A stretch of 64,000 nt of DNA from Vicinamibacterales bacterium (lineage in GTDB: Bacteria > Acidobacteriota > Vicinamibacteria > Vicinamibacterales > UBA2999). Shown here one piece after another: positions 35,101 to 43,430 of this stretch. The stretch spans positions 1 through 64,000 of the forward strand of contig JAWKHS010000014.1 of assembly GCA_041394705.1 (NCBI GenBank), written 5' to 3'. The translations under genes were made by a program, and so were the position numbers. The notes under the pieces are model-generated. The model saw only the letters and a program-made list of their open reading frames with translations. It made no database searches and had not been told where the DNA came from. Each line of letters starts with the position of its first letter. Position 1 is the stretch's first letter.

Positions 35101-35156
35101 TGGGCATGACCCGGCATCAGCTCTACATCCGGATGCGCAAGCACGGGCTGGAATAG
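32106..35156 (+). CDS. Sigma-54-dependent transcriptional activator with three GAF domains
   Basis: A 1016-residue activator of FhlA type. It has a divergent N-terminal region (1-150), three GAF domains (about 165-310, 330-480, 505-650; each opens with an LDGLL/AxVLPHD-type block), an AAA+ domain (about 680-920) and a Fis helix-turn-helix at the end (NKSRAAKALGMTRHQLYIRM). The AAA+ motifs are intact: GESGTGKE (Walker A), GAFTGA near 759 for contact with sigma-54, FLDEVGEM (Walker B) and the arginine finger region. Triple GAF input suggests small-ligand sensing. It follows the MFS gene by 4 nt. Several sigma-54 promoters lie within 11 kb on both sides, so it is the best candidate regulator for them. 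Confidence 0.92.
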   Translation: MTMSDLPDRPALTGLLTAARAMLPTGAVGFARPAGHGLVDVLLLSDHGVGAHVSPALDAPAALRPGGTGLLQTGPDDLAAFPDRSPEWQLRFHGVQRVLSLPLPGAASGTRIWVGATSGEEPPAAVADALAGLAALGAAVLHAEVTPAERLERLERLDRAADLVPALLEVLDVRDVFARLSETAQRALPHDLLLLREFSDDMTTARVYALSDRGPVAGPPVAHGYPVSVIRAWEYSIVDDLAAHPIEAEAPLAKLGARSVLRLAIKFDRRTIGGLAFLSRSPAAFTTTDFMVARRLADHVAVALSHHRMAEERRQAAALRERSANLEMLDGLLAAVAGVLDIRAVFERVSEVAQAVLPHDGLSILELLDGGARARVHASHGLGDLPDVLEIPTPQPALSPEAMDTRIVEDYRERPEYATGPGARAGMRSSLFVSIHLEGKVFGGVNFYSRTPGRFTKDDILVARRVTDHVALALSHQRLADQVRATEELRAQTTALEMLDGLLASLIDSGDLADTFARICGIAARVLPHDGAMLMERLADGETARLYASAGMPDSLPRTGRIPQDALDDPAWDHHLFDDLANAGARYAPMLQMGFRSMLRVSVRLDGRLEGALVFLGRDTNRFSPRDAMIGRRMADRMAVTLARGRELASERRADEALERAARLEARVQALTDELDARTGYRRVIGDSPQWRQVLTQATQVAATETTALLLGESGTGKEVVARFVHRASPRRNGPFLALNCAALPEQLLEAELFGYERGAFTGAVQSKPGQLEQAAGGTLFLDEVGEMSPTAQAKFLRVLQEREFQRLGGTRVIRSEARIVAATNRDLPRAIANGQFREDLYYRLNVFAIRLPPLRDRKSDIPTLSEAFLAEIGKGLGRPPGGISRDARELLVAYHWPGNVRELRNILERSAILCEGGLITADLLGITAAPAPEPTLAAPARTPPPGAPAAPFAPPIAAAPPGGGPPTSADDLAGLEKTMIENALTAARFNKSRAAKALGMTRHQLYIRMRKHGLE

Positions 35157-35179
35157 TCCCGGCGCGCCCGGTCCGGCCG

Positions 35180-36598
35180 TCAGTCCCTGCCGAACGTGAG
35201 GAAGGCACGCTCGCCCTGACGCTCGATCTGCAGGACGAACGGTCGCCCCGGCGGCAGCGACGCCAGCGCCTGGCGCAGGTCCATGAGATCCGCCACGGGA
35301 GTACGGTTCACCGCGCAGATCACGTCCCCCGGGAGCAGCGGGCCGTCCACCGCGTCCAGGTCGGCGCCCGCCGACGACACGACGACGACGCCGCGTCCAA
35401 TCCTGACGGCCGGCAGCAGGCGCGCGACCGCGGGGTCGAGCGCCACGGCGAGGATCCCCAGCATGTCCACACGGTTCCGGCGCGGGTCGGCCGACGCCGA
35501 CACCGGCGCCAGCGGGTCGGGCCGTTCCGCGACGGCGACGGGCACGGACACGGGCTGGCCGTCGCGCAGCAGCGCGAGCGTGACGACGTCGCCCACGAAG
35601 CGCCGGTAGAGCCCAACCTGGAGCTGGCGGCTGTTCTCCATCGGCTTGCCATCGAGCGCGAGCACCAGATCGCCGGGGCGGAGGCCCGCCACGTCCGCAG
35701 ACGTTCGGGGCAGCACGTCGGCGAGCACGACGCCGGCGTCTCCCGCCAACCCGAGCCCCTCGGCCAGGGCCGGCGTGATCGTCTGGGCGCGAACGCCGAT
35801 GTCGCCCCGACGGACGCGGCCGTGCGCGCGAAGGTGTTCGTACACCGTGCGGACGATGTTGCTGGGCGCCGCGAAGCCGAGGCCCTCGTAGCCGCCGGTG
35901 CGCGACAACATGAGCGTGTTGAGGCCGACGAGCCGGCCCTCCAGGTCCACGAGCGGGCCGCCGCTGCTCCCGGCGTTGATGGGCGCGTCCGTCTGTATGT
36001 AGATCATGGGCGCGTCGGGCTCGAGCTGGCGGGCCACGGCGCTCACGACGCCGAGCGATACCGAGTTCTGGAGCCCAAGCGGGCTGCCGAACGCCAGCAC
36101 GAGCTGCCCGGCCCGAAGTTCGTCGGAGTCGCCCATGCGGACGACGGGCAGGCCCGAGGCCGCCACCTTGATGACGGCCAGGTCGGTCTCCAGATCGATG
36201 CCGACCACCTCGGCCGGCAGGCTTCGCGTGCGCGCGGCCAGAATCGAACGGCCCCGCGCCGGCACCGGGAGGTCCACCCGCAGGCGCTGAGCGCCCCGCA
36301 CGACGTGCGCGTTGGTGACGATGTAGCCGTCGGCATCGACCACGACACCGGAGCCGGCGCCCCGCGCTGTCGTGACCAGGTCCGAGCCATGGCCCGCACG
36401 GCCGTCGGCGGGCACGAACGCGGTCGTGTGGATCTCGACGACCGCCGGCCCGACGGCCCGTGTCGTGGCCTCGAGCACGGCGCTCAGGTCGTCGCCTGCG
36501 GCGGCCCTTCGCCCGGCCGGCTGGGCAGACGCGGTCGCCGCGGCCAGCAGCGCGGCGATGGCCAGCGCGCCAGCCCTCGCCCGCTCAGCGGACCTCAT
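35180..36598 (-). CDS. HtrA/DegP-type periplasmic serine protease with two PDZ domains
   Basis: A 472-residue exported protease. A signal peptide (ALAIAALLAAATASAQ) precedes a trypsin-like domain with the triad His in VTNAHVV, Asp in ETDLAVIK and Ser in NAGSSGGPL. PDZ domain 1 covers about 265-350 and PDZ domain 2 about 375-470. The family degrades or refolds damaged envelope proteins. I chose the ATG at 36598, where the signal peptide begins. It runs convergent to the sigma-54 activator and downstream of the Ser/Thr kinase on the same strand (198 nt gap). Confidence 0.9.
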   Translation of the reverse strand: MRSAERARAGALAIAALLAAATASAQPAGRRAAAGDDLSAVLEATTRAVGPAVVEIHTTAFVPADGRAGHGSDLVTTARGAGSGVVVDADGYIVTNAHVVRGAQRLRVDLPVPARGRSILAARTRSLPAEVVGIDLETDLAVIKVAASGLPVVRMGDSDELRAGQLVLAFGSPLGLQNSVSLGVVSAVARQLEPDAPMIYIQTDAPINAGSSGGPLVDLEGRLVGLNTLMLSRTGGYEGLGFAAPSNIVRTVYEHLRAHGRVRRGDIGVRAQTITPALAEGLGLAGDAGVVLADVLPRTSADVAGLRPGDLVLALDGKPMENSRQLQVGLYRRFVGDVVTLALLRDGQPVSVPVAVAERPDPLAPVSASADPRRNRVDMLGILAVALDPAVARLLPAVRIGRGVVVVSSAGADLDAVDGPLLPGDVICAVNRTPVADLMDLRQALASLPPGRPFVLQIERQGERAFLTFGRD

Positions 36599-36796
36599 CG
36601 CGCCCTCCCATGGGACGTTCGAGTCCCACGACCTCGCCGGTACCACCGCGGGCCCGGACGGGCCGGGCCCACTGGCGGTTCAACGGCCTGCTCCGGCACC
36701 GCAAGGGCCCACGCCGTCTCGTTCCGAAAAATCCGCATCGCCGTCCTCCTCTGCTGTCCCGCAGTCGGTACGGGCCCCGGGCGGGCCTGGGGCCGG

Positions 36797-38383
36797 TCAC
36801 ATCGCGACCGTCGTCAGGTCGTGCCGGAGCGGCCAGCCAGCCGGCGGCGCCGCCGCGCTCTCGCGCGCCTGCCACCAGTGCCTGGCGGCGCGCGCATCCC
36901 ACGTGTCGCGCGTCAGCACCCGCTCGGCCATCTCCGCCAGCACATCGGCGCTCTGTGGACGATCACGCGGATCCTTCTGCAGACACGCCATCACCAGGTC
37001 GTCCATCGCGCGCGGCACCGGGCAGGGCGCGCGCAGGGACGGCGGCACCGGACGCTCCTGCAGGTGGCCGGCGAGCTGGCGGGCCGCGCCGTGATCGCCG
37101 AAGACCGGCTGGCCCGTGAGCAGGTAATAGGCCACGCAGCCCAGCGCGTAGACATCGGCGCGGCGATCCACATCGTGGCCGGCGATGGCTTCGGGGGCCA
37201 TGTAGGCGGGCGTCCCGACGACGGCGCCCGCGTGGGTCATCATCGTGCCCGCCCGCGCGCGATCCTCGTGTCGGACCAGGCCGAAGTCGAGCACCTTCAC
37301 GAAGTCGTACTCCAGGCCCAGCCGGCAGACGTACACGTTGGCCGGCTTCACGTCACGGTGGATGAGCCCAGCGGCGTGGGCCTCCCCCAGCGAGCCGCAC
37401 ATCTGGCGCAGCAGGTGGAGTACTCGGGCGGGCGGCAGGGGCCCGAACTCCGCGACGAGCGATTCCAGATCGCGGCCGTCGAGCAGTTCCATCACGTAGT
37501 AGAACGTGCCGTCGTCGGTGAGCCCGAAGTCGTAGAGCCGGATCGTGTGGGGCGAGGAGAGGGACGCGGTCGCTTGCGCCTCGCGCTCGAAGCGGGCCGC
37601 CGCGCTCCGGCCGCTGCCGAACGCCGCCGCGAACTCCGGCCGGATCAGCTTGATGGCGGCATCGCGGGCGAGCAGCCGGTGGCGGGCCCGCCACACCTCG
37701 CCCATCCCACCCTGCCCCAGCCGCTCCACCAGGTGGTAGCTGCCGAGCGCGCGGGCCTGGCGGATGCGGCCCGCCAGCTGATAGACGACGCGCACGGGCA
37801 CGACGGCCAGGATGGCGCAGACGAAGTTCTCGTAGAACATCAGGACGGCGCGCAGCGGCGGCGGCGTGGGCAGCCCGCGCAGATGCGCGACCCACACGGC
37901 CAGCGGATCCATCGCGGCGGCGACGAGGCCGCAGGCCAGCACCTTCCAGGGCCGGGCTGGAGCGAGCATGCCGACGAAGAGGATGAGCACCGTGACCTGC
38001 GACAGCGGCCGGACGTCCGTGGGCTGGGCGACCCAGCTGTTGAGGAGGGCAATTGCGAGGGCGTGCGGCACCATGGCGACGGTGCCGACATCCACCTTGG
38101 ACCCGTGGCTCACCGGCGCATGGCGCACGACGAGCGCGGTGGCCGCGGCCAGGGCCGCCGCCACGCCGCCGATGATCGATCGATAGGGGCCACGGTCGCC
38201 GTGGGGGGCGAACCACGCATCCATGACCAGCGTGAGCACCCACAGGGCCACGCCGAATACGTAGAGGAGCTCAAGGCGGATCAGCTGCTCCGCGCGAAGG
38301 TCGGCCGGCAACGTCGCGGAGTCGCCGCGCGCGCCTGCGGAGGCGCTCGAGGACGGGCGGGCGATGACGACCTGACGTTCCAC
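36797..38383 (-). CDS. Membrane Ser/Thr protein kinase with the kinase domain after an N-terminal membrane domain
   Basis: A 528-residue protein. Residues 38-205 form about six membrane segments. The protein kinase domain (about 215-490) follows: GQGGMGEVW (Gly loop), AAIKLI (Lys), HRDVKPANV (catalytic loop), LDFGLV and APEA. Bacterial PknB-type kinases usually have the kinase first and one membrane helix after, so the order here is reversed. I chose the GTG at 38383 because GGAGG lies 7 nt upstream. The sensor input is unknown. It may act on neighbouring regulators such as the sigma-54 activator or the two small Os1348-like proteins, but nothing in the sequence proves this. Confidence 0.88.
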   Translation of the reverse strand: MERQVVIARPSSSASAGARGDSATLPADLRAEQLIRLELLYVFGVALWVLTLVMDAWFAPHGDRGPYRSIIGGVAAALAAATALVVRHAPVSHGSKVDVGTVAMVPHALAIALLNSWVAQPTDVRPLSQVTVLILFVGMLAPARPWKVLACGLVAAAMDPLAVWVAHLRGLPTPPPLRAVLMFYENFVCAILAVVPVRVVYQLAGRIRQARALGSYHLVERLGQGGMGEVWRARHRLLARDAAIKLIRPEFAAAFGSGRSAAARFEREAQATASLSSPHTIRLYDFGLTDDGTFYYVMELLDGRDLESLVAEFGPLPPARVLHLLRQMCGSLGEAHAAGLIHRDVKPANVYVCRLGLEYDFVKVLDFGLVRHEDRARAGTMMTHAGAVVGTPAYMAPEAIAGHDVDRRADVYALGCVAYYLLTGQPVFGDHGAARQLAGHLQERPVPPSLRAPCPVPRAMDDLVMACLQKDPRDRPQSADVLAEMAERVLTRDTWDARAARHWWQARESAAAPPAGWPLRHDLTTVAM

Positions 38384-38537
38384 CTGTGACCCTCCGGGCC
38401 CGCTCGCGGGGTGGCGGCGGGCGACGCGGCTGTCGCTGTGCGAGACCCGTGCCGTACGCGAGTGCGTCAGATGGCCATCGCGGGGTCGGCGGCGGCACCC
38501 GTGGTCCGGTCTGCTCGACTGCGCCCCGCCGGACAGG

Positions 38538-38555
38538 CTGTGCGTATCGGAGCAG
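38538..38555. promoter_or_regulatory. Palindromic activator site (UAS 3)
   Basis: CTG-TGCGTATCGGAG-CAG, extended to GGCTG...CAGCC. Its centre is 103 bp upstream of the -24 GG at 38649. The core keeps ATCGG. Confidence 0.5.
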
Positions 38556-38647
38556 CCTGGCCGCAGGTAGACGCGGCCCGGGCGCCTTCCGGGAACACGT
38601 CGCGGTGCAATCCGCCCCAATTCGGCGTTCCCGTTCGTGAATGGTGG

Positions 38648-38662
38648 TGGTCCCGAACTTGC
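38648..38662 (+). promoter_or_regulatory. Sigma-54 promoter of Os1348-like gene 1
   Basis: TGG-TCCCGAACTT-GC (GG-N10-GC, TTGC at -12). Transcription would begin about 20 nt before the GTG at 38696. Confidence 0.65.
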
Positions 38663-38695
38663 CTCGCAGGTGGGCGGATACAGAGGGACGAATCC

Positions 38696-38938
38696 GTGGC
38701 ACACCGAATCATCGAGATGCTGATCGGCCGGCTCATCACCGACGAGGCCTTCCGCGAGGCGTTCCTCGCCCACCCCGAGGCGGCGCTGCTCGACCTCGTC
38801 GAGAAGGGCTTCGACCTGAGCCGGTCTGAAATCGCGGCCGTGCTCGACACCGACCCGGCGCTCTGGGTCCAGGCCGCCGAGCGTGTCGACCCGCGCCTGC
38901 AGAAGGTGCGGCTGACGGGCGGCCTCCCCACGCCCTGA
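38696..38938 (+). CDS. Os1348-like small protein 1 (NHLP-leader-like, no maturase nearby)
   Basis: An 80-residue acidic helical protein. It resembles the Os1348 family of putative nitrile-hydratase-leader-type RiPP precursors: IGRLITDEAFREAFLAHPEAAL, then LSRSEIAAVLDTDPALW, then ERVDPRLQKVR. A GAGGGA site before the GTG at 38696 supports this start. It lacks a clear Gly-Gly cut site and a core rich in Cys/Ser/Thr, and no modification or export gene is in the window, so a RiPP role is doubtful. It shares length, promoter type and sequence pattern with the second copy at 43431. Confidence 0.7.
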   Translation: MAHRIIEMLIGRLITDEAFREAFLAHPEAALLDLVEKGFDLSRSEIAAVLDTDPALWVQAAERVDPRLQKVRLTGGLPTP

Positions 38939-39184
38939 CCACGCGGCACCGTCCCCGGAAGCTCAGGGCCAACGGCACCGGGCCCGTCGAGGCAGTCGCG
39001 CACCTCGCCGCGGTGTGGCGCGTCCTGCGCCATGCCTGGGACGGCGTGCGCGGACCACCGGTCTTCCTGCCCGGGCGCTCGCCGTTCGCAATCCTCTCCT
39101 CCCCGCCTCTCACCGCCGCTCGCGGCCTCTCCCTGCGCGCCTCGGCGCCCTGCTCCTCCGAGCCCGCCCGTGACCACTCCGACG

Positions 39185-39210
39185 CCGCACGGTGACCGCT
39201 GACCGTGCGG
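39185..39210 (+). terminator. GC-rich hairpin downstream of Os1348-like gene 1
   Basis: CCGCACGGT pairs with ACCGTGCGG around an 8-nt loop. It may end the upstream transcript; there is no U run and it lies about 250 nt after the stop, so this role is uncertain. Confidence 0.4.
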
Positions 39211-39225
39211 TCGTCCGATCGCAGC

Positions 39226-39243
39226 CTGCCCCGATCCGCGCAC
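39226..39243. promoter_or_regulatory. Palindromic activator site (UAS 4)
   Basis: CTG-CCCCGATCCGCG-CAC. It shares CCCGATCCGCGCA with UAS 1. The right half-site ends CAC in place of CAG. Its centre is 112 bp upstream of the -24 GG at 39346. Confidence 0.5.
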
Positions 39244-39344
39244 TCTGCCGCGCGCGACGCACCTCGCGACGAGTGGACCAGCGTGGACGAAGCGCGCGGC
39301 GCGAAAACCCGGGGATTTCGACGAGGAGGCGGCGCCGCGTGACA

Positions 39345-39359
39345 TGGCCCCGAACTTGC
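39345..39359 (+). promoter_or_regulatory. Sigma-54 promoter of the DUF4136 operon
   Basis: TGG-CCCCGAACTT-GC (GG-N10-GC, TTGC at -12). The spacer CCGAACTT matches the promoter at 38648 base for base. Confidence 0.65.
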
Positions 39360-39451
39360 CCATGGGTGACGGCGGCGGTCACTGCCGCGCACTGCGGCGC
39401 GGTCGAGGGCCGCCGCGACACCACCATCCATCGTTCACAGAGGAGTACGTC

Positions 39452-39979
39452 ATGAGACTCGCTACCATCGCCGCCCTCGTGGGCCTGCTGTTCGGCACCG
39501 CCGCCTCCGCCCAGTCGATCAGCTTCGACTTCGACCGCTCGATCAGCTTCGGCGCCTTCAAGACGTACGCGTGGGTGTCCGGCACCAACGTCCCCGATGC
39601 GCTCGTGCATCAGCGGATCGTGAACGCCGTGGACGTGCAGTTGGCGCGCAAGGGCTTGACGCGCGTGGATGCCGAAGCGCGCCCAGACGTGCTCGTCGCC
39701 TATCACGCCTCGCTCGACAAGGACCTCCAGATCTCGGGCTTCGGCTCCGGCTGGGGCGGGTATCGCTTCGGCGGCTACCGCACCGTGTCGGCGCGCGCCG
39801 AGGAGATCCTGGTCGGCACGATGATCGTGGACATCGTCGATGCCGGCACCAGCACGATCGTCTGGCGCGGCACGGCGACGAAGGACATCGACGTCGACGC
39901 CAAGCCGGACAAGCGCGACAAGAACATCACCAAGACCGCGGAGAAGCTCTTCAAGCACTACCCCCCGCAGTCGCGGTGA
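39452..39979 (+). CDS. DUF4136-domain exported protein
   Basis: A 175-residue protein with a signal peptide (IAALVGLLFGTAASAQ) and one DUF4136 domain: FDFDRSISFGAFKTYAW near 22-38, ALVHQRIVNAVDVQLARKGL near 50-70, and TIVWRGTATKDI near 140. Family members are envelope lipoproteins or periplasmic proteins of unknown role; this one lacks a lipobox. AGAGGAG lies before the ATG. It is first in a sigma-54-driven run of three exported proteins. Confidence 0.85.
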   Translation: MRLATIAALVGLLFGTAASAQSISFDFDRSISFGAFKTYAWVSGTNVPDALVHQRIVNAVDVQLARKGLTRVDAEARPDVLVAYHASLDKDLQISGFGSGWGGYRFGGYRTVSARAEEILVGTMIVDIVDAGTSTIVWRGTATKDIDVDAKPDKRDKNITKTAEKLFKHYPPQSR

Positions 39980-40083
39980 CCCTCGTGGCTCCAGCCCTGC
40001 CACGCGGTCCGGACGGCGTCTCCCGGACGCCGCCCGGGCCGCGCCCCCAGGCAGGCCTCTTTTCCTCAACTCAGGAGGTCGTG

Positions 40084-40779
40084 ATGTCCCGCCCGTCTCT
40101 CGGTTCCACCTTGTCGCTGGCCGCCGCCCTCGGGCTCGCCGTCACCGCAGCGCTCGCGGCGCAGCCACGCGAGTTCGCCGATGCGCACCGTGCCAATCAG
40201 GCTGCCCTTCGGCACTATTCCTGGACGAGCCGGACCGATCTTCGCGTCGGCGGCGAATCGACAAAGGTGCGCCTCGAGTACGTCCGGTTCGACTACGACG
40301 GACGGCTCCAGAAGACGACCATCGGCGGCGGCACGGCAGCCGACGCCGCGCGACCGGGTCCGCCCGGACCCGCCGGCGCCGTCAGAACACGCGTGGCCGC
40401 CCGGAAGAAGGCGGCGTTCCGAGACAGGCTGGCCGATCTGGCGACGCTCGCCGAGTCCTATGCGCATCTGCCCCCCGATCGCCTGGAAGCCTTCGCGGCG
40501 CGGTCCGTGCTCACGCCCGAGGACGCCACCACGATCCGAATCCAGGGGCGCGGGCTGCTCGAGGCCGGCGACCAGATGACGGCGTGGATCGATCGCGAGC
40601 GCCTGGCCATGCGACGCGTCGAGATCACGACCATCTACGACGGCAACCGCGTGCGCATTCGCGCCGACTACCGGACCACCGACACGGGCCTCACGTATCA
40701 GGCACGCGCGACGCTCGACTACCCCGCCGACGGCATCGAGGTGGTGGTCGACACGTTCGACTACCTGCCGGCCCGCTGA
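40084..40779 (+). CDS. Exported protein of unknown function
   Basis: A 231-residue protein with a signal peptide (LSLAAALGLAVTAALAAQP). The mature part has helical and beta stretches (HRANQAALRHYSWTSRTDL, AMRRVEITTIYDGNRVRIRAD) and a central Pro/Gly/Ala linker. I do not recognise the family. AGGAGG lies 7 nt before the ATG. It starts about 105 nt after the DUF4136 gene, probably in the same transcript. Confidence 0.7.
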   Translation: MSRPSLGSTLSLAAALGLAVTAALAAQPREFADAHRANQAALRHYSWTSRTDLRVGGESTKVRLEYVRFDYDGRLQKTTIGGGTAADAARPGPPGPAGAVRTRVAARKKAAFRDRLADLATLAESYAHLPPDRLEAFAARSVLTPEDATTIRIQGRGLLEAGDQMTAWIDRERLAMRRVEITTIYDGNRVRIRADYRTTDTGLTYQARATLDYPADGIEVVVDTFDYLPAR

Positions 40780-40837
40780 GCGCCGCCAGTCCGACCTGGA
40801 CGCTCCGGCGTCCCGCGTCTTCCCCGAGGTATCGATC

Positions 40838-43125
40838 ATGAGACCCGTTCCCCCCCTTGCTGCCCGTCTGCTCGCCGCCGTCCTCGTCCTGTGCGGCAGC
40901 GCCGGACTTCTGCCGGCCTCGGCGGCCCCGGCCCTCGCACCGGCACCCGCCGCCGATCCGGGATGGCCGCGCACCTACGACACGCCGACCGGCGGCCGGC
41001 TCACGCTCTACCAGCCGCAGATCGCCGCGTGGGACGACCAGCGGCGTCTCGTGGCCTACGCGGTTGTCGCGCACCGTCTGAAAGGCGGCGGCTCGCCGGT
41101 GCTCGGGACGATCAGGATCGACGCTGACACCGACGTGGCGCTCGCCGAGCGCCTGGTCCGGCTCACCACCCTGCAAATCACGGGCGCCAGCTTCGGGGCG
41201 GCCGGCCGCGATCGAACCGCCCTCGTCGTGCGCGAGCTCGAGGCGTCCGTGCCGGCGCCCGAACGGGTCATCGCGCTGGACCGCGTGCTCGCTGGCCTCG
41301 ACGCGAGCCGCCTCCGGCCGCGCGCGGTGGCCGGTGTGAATGCCGAACCTCCGCGAATCCACGTTCGCACCGGTCCGGCCCTGCTCGTGGCATTCGACGG
41401 CCCGCCGATTTGGAGTCCCATCGACGGATCGACGCTCCGCTATGCCGTCAACACGAACTGGGACGTGTTCGAACTGCGGGCGGCCGGCCGAATCTACCTG
41501 CGCGACGGCGCACGCTGGCTGGAGGCGCGGGCCCTCGACGGCCCGTGGCGCATGGCCGCGGAGCTGCCCTCCGCCCTCGGCCGGCTACCCGACGATCCCA
41601 ATTGGGCCGACGTGAAGGCCAGCCTCCGAGCCGCAGCCGTCGCCGCGAGCGCCGCTCCCGAGGTGATCGTCACGACCGTGCCCGCCGAGCTCGTGGCGCT
41701 CATGGGCGAGGCCCGCTACGAGGTGACCCGGCCGGGCGGCCGTCTGCTGTGGGTGAGCAACACCGACAGCGACGTCTTCCGTCTGGGTCTGTCGGGCCCG
41801 GTCTACTACCTGGTGGCCGGCCGCTGGTTCTCGGCGCCCGGCTTCGCGGGGCCCTGGACGTTCGCGACGCCGACCCTGCCCGTCGAGTTCACCCGGATTC
41901 CTCGGGATCACCCGCGGGCGCGCGTCCTGGCTTCCGTGCCGGGCACACCCGAGGCCGCCGAAGCCGTGCTGCTGGCAGGCATTCCACAGACGGCGACGGT
42001 GACCAAGGCCGCCGTGTCCGCGCCGCCGGTCGCGTACCAGGGCGCGCCGGTGTTCGTGCCCATCGAGACGACCGCGGTGCAGCGCGCCGTGAACACGGCG
42101 TACGACGTGCTCCGCGTCGGCGACCGCTACTATCTCTGCTTCCAGGGCGTGTGGTTCGTGTCCGCCCTCCCGGCCGGTCCCTGGGGGGTGGCCGGCGCCG
42201 TGCCAGCCGCGATCTACGCGATTCCTGCCAGCTCACCGGCCCACCACGTCACCTATGTGACCGTCGTCAGCGATACGACCGATGCCGTCGTCGTGGCGGC
42301 CGGCGCCGGCTACTCGGGCGTCACGATCGCCTGGGGCTGCGCGGTGTGGGGCACGGGCTGGCATTACGCCCAGCCGTCTGGTACGGCGGCCCACTCCCCG
42401 TCTACTATCCCCACGCCGCGACCTACGGCGCCGCGGCCCGGTACGACCCCTGGAGCGGCACGTATCAGCGCGGGGCCGTGGCGTACGGCCCGTACGGCGG
42501 CGCGGGCGCTGCCGCGCGGTACAACCCCGCCACCGGCACCTACGCTCGGGGCGCCGCAGCCTGGGGGCCTTACGGCGCCACCGGCGCCGCGCAAACCTAC
42601 AACCCTCATGCGGGCGTCTACGCCGAGGCGCGCCAAGCGGCCGGCGTCTACGGGCAATGGGGCGCGAGCGCCGTGCGTCTTGGCGACGAGTGGGCGCGGG
42701 CGGGCCACGCCACCAACCGCGCCACCGGCGTCACGCGCGCCGGCGTCGTCACCGACGAGGGTGCCGCCATCGGCCGGAGCGGGCCGGCGGGGCGCGGGTT
42801 CGTCGCCTCCGGGGAGGACGGCGTCTACGCGGGACGCGACGGCCACGTGTACCGGAGAGCGGACGGCGGCGGGTGGCAGAAGTACGACGACGGCGCGTGG
42901 GCCGACACCCAGCATCCCGCCAGCGACGCCGCAAGCCGTGCGCGCGACTCGGCCGGCCGACAGCCGGCGGACGGCACGCTCGGCCAGCTCGAACGCGATC
43001 GAGCCGCCCGGGCTGAAGGCAGCCGGCGCGTCGGCGAGGGCGCCAGGACTGGCGAAGCGCCGCGGGGCGGCAGCCGTCCGGCGCGGCCGGACCCTCGTGC
43101 CGGCGGCCGTCGGCCCCGGAAGTAG
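40838..43125 (+). pseudogene. Exported repeat protein (AVNTxYDVF...GPW modules) with one frameshift
   Basis: The coding sequence starts at ATG 40838 with a signal peptide (LLAAVLVLCGSAGLLPASAA) and runs in one frame to about 42370. It then continues one frame over to the stop at 43125; together they make about 760 residues. Three modules of ~100 residues repeat the pattern RYAVNTNWDVFEL...GARWLEA...GPW; the others read WVSNTDSDVFRL...GRWFSA...GPW and RAVNTAYDVLRV...GVWFVSA...GPW. The C-terminal part is Tyr/Gly/Ala-rich (GAAARYDPWSGTYQRG, then WGPYGATGAAQTY). The frame change near GWHYAQPS is a single base, so it may be sequencing error, real decay or programmed. A large hairpin follows 33 nt after the stop. 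Confidence 0.7.
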
Positions 43126-43157
43126 CGCGGCGCGTCAGCCCGCCGGATCGGGCCGGG

Positions 43158-43203
43158 CGGCGTCCCTCACCACCACGCGCGTCGTGGGATCTGAGGGACG
43201 CCG
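43158..43203 (+). terminator. Long-stem terminator after the GPW-repeat gene
   Basis: CGGCGTCCCTCA pairs perfectly with TGAGGGACGCCG (12 bp). A smaller stem sits in the loop (CCAC...GTGG). Confidence 0.7.
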
Positions 43204-43259
43204 TCCGGCCCGCCTCACTACGGGCGTGCGAGCGTGCGGCCTGCGGCAGCGCGGGCAAC

Positions 43260-43277
43260 CTGTCCGCAACGGGGCAA
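43260..43277. promoter_or_regulatory. Palindromic activator site (UAS 5)
   Basis: CTG-TCCGCAACGGGG-CAA. The left half matches the group well (CTGTCC) and the right half ends CAA. Its centre is 126 bp upstream of the -24 GG at 43394. Confidence 0.4.
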
Positions 43278-43392
43278 CCCGCGTGAGCTCACGCGGCGGC
43301 CACCCCGCACCTCCGCGCGCATGAAAAATTCCGGAGCGCAGAATGTGGAGGAAATCCCAGAGATGTCGCCGGAGGCGCACGCGGCGCGCGAC

Positions 43393-43407
43393 TGGCCCGC
43401 CGCTTGC
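43393..43407 (+). promoter_or_regulatory. Sigma-54 promoter of Os1348-like gene 2
   Basis: TGG-CCCGCCGCTT-GC (GG-N10-GC, TTGC at -12). It lies about 24 nt before the ATG at 43431. Confidence 0.65.
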
Positions 43408-43430
43408 CCTGCCAGGGCACGGAGGCTGAC

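Larger units (their letters stand above)
38384..38695. other. Divergent intergenic region with sigma-54 control elements
   Basis: It separates the kinase start from the Os1348-like gene. It holds the palindrome at 38538 and the sigma-54 promoter at 38648 facing right. I found no convincing promoter facing the kinase gene. Confidence 0.6.
38939..39451 (+). other. 513-bp intergenic region with hairpin, UAS and sigma-54 promoter
   Basis: No supported gene. It contains a strong hairpin (39185-39210), the activator-type palindrome at 39226 and the sigma-54 promoter at 39345 for the DUF4136 operon. The leader from that promoter to the ATG is about 80 nt. Confidence 0.6.
43126..43430 (+). other. 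305-bp intergenic region with terminator, UAS and sigma-54 promoter
   Basis: No supported gene. It holds the hairpin at 43158-43203, the activator-type site at 43260 and the sigma-54 promoter at 43393. Confidence 0.6.

Noticed and set aside
36696..36717. Possible sigma-54 promoter upstream of the HtrA gene (minus strand)
   Set aside because: One reading has GG-N10-GC but GTGC at -12; another has TTGC but N11 from the GG. Sigma-54 needs both, and no CTG-N12-CAG site is at the right distance.
38939..39344. Short open frame at 39013-39195
   Set aside because: No ribosome site, no recognisable motif, and composition like non-coding shadow sequence. Treated as intergenic.
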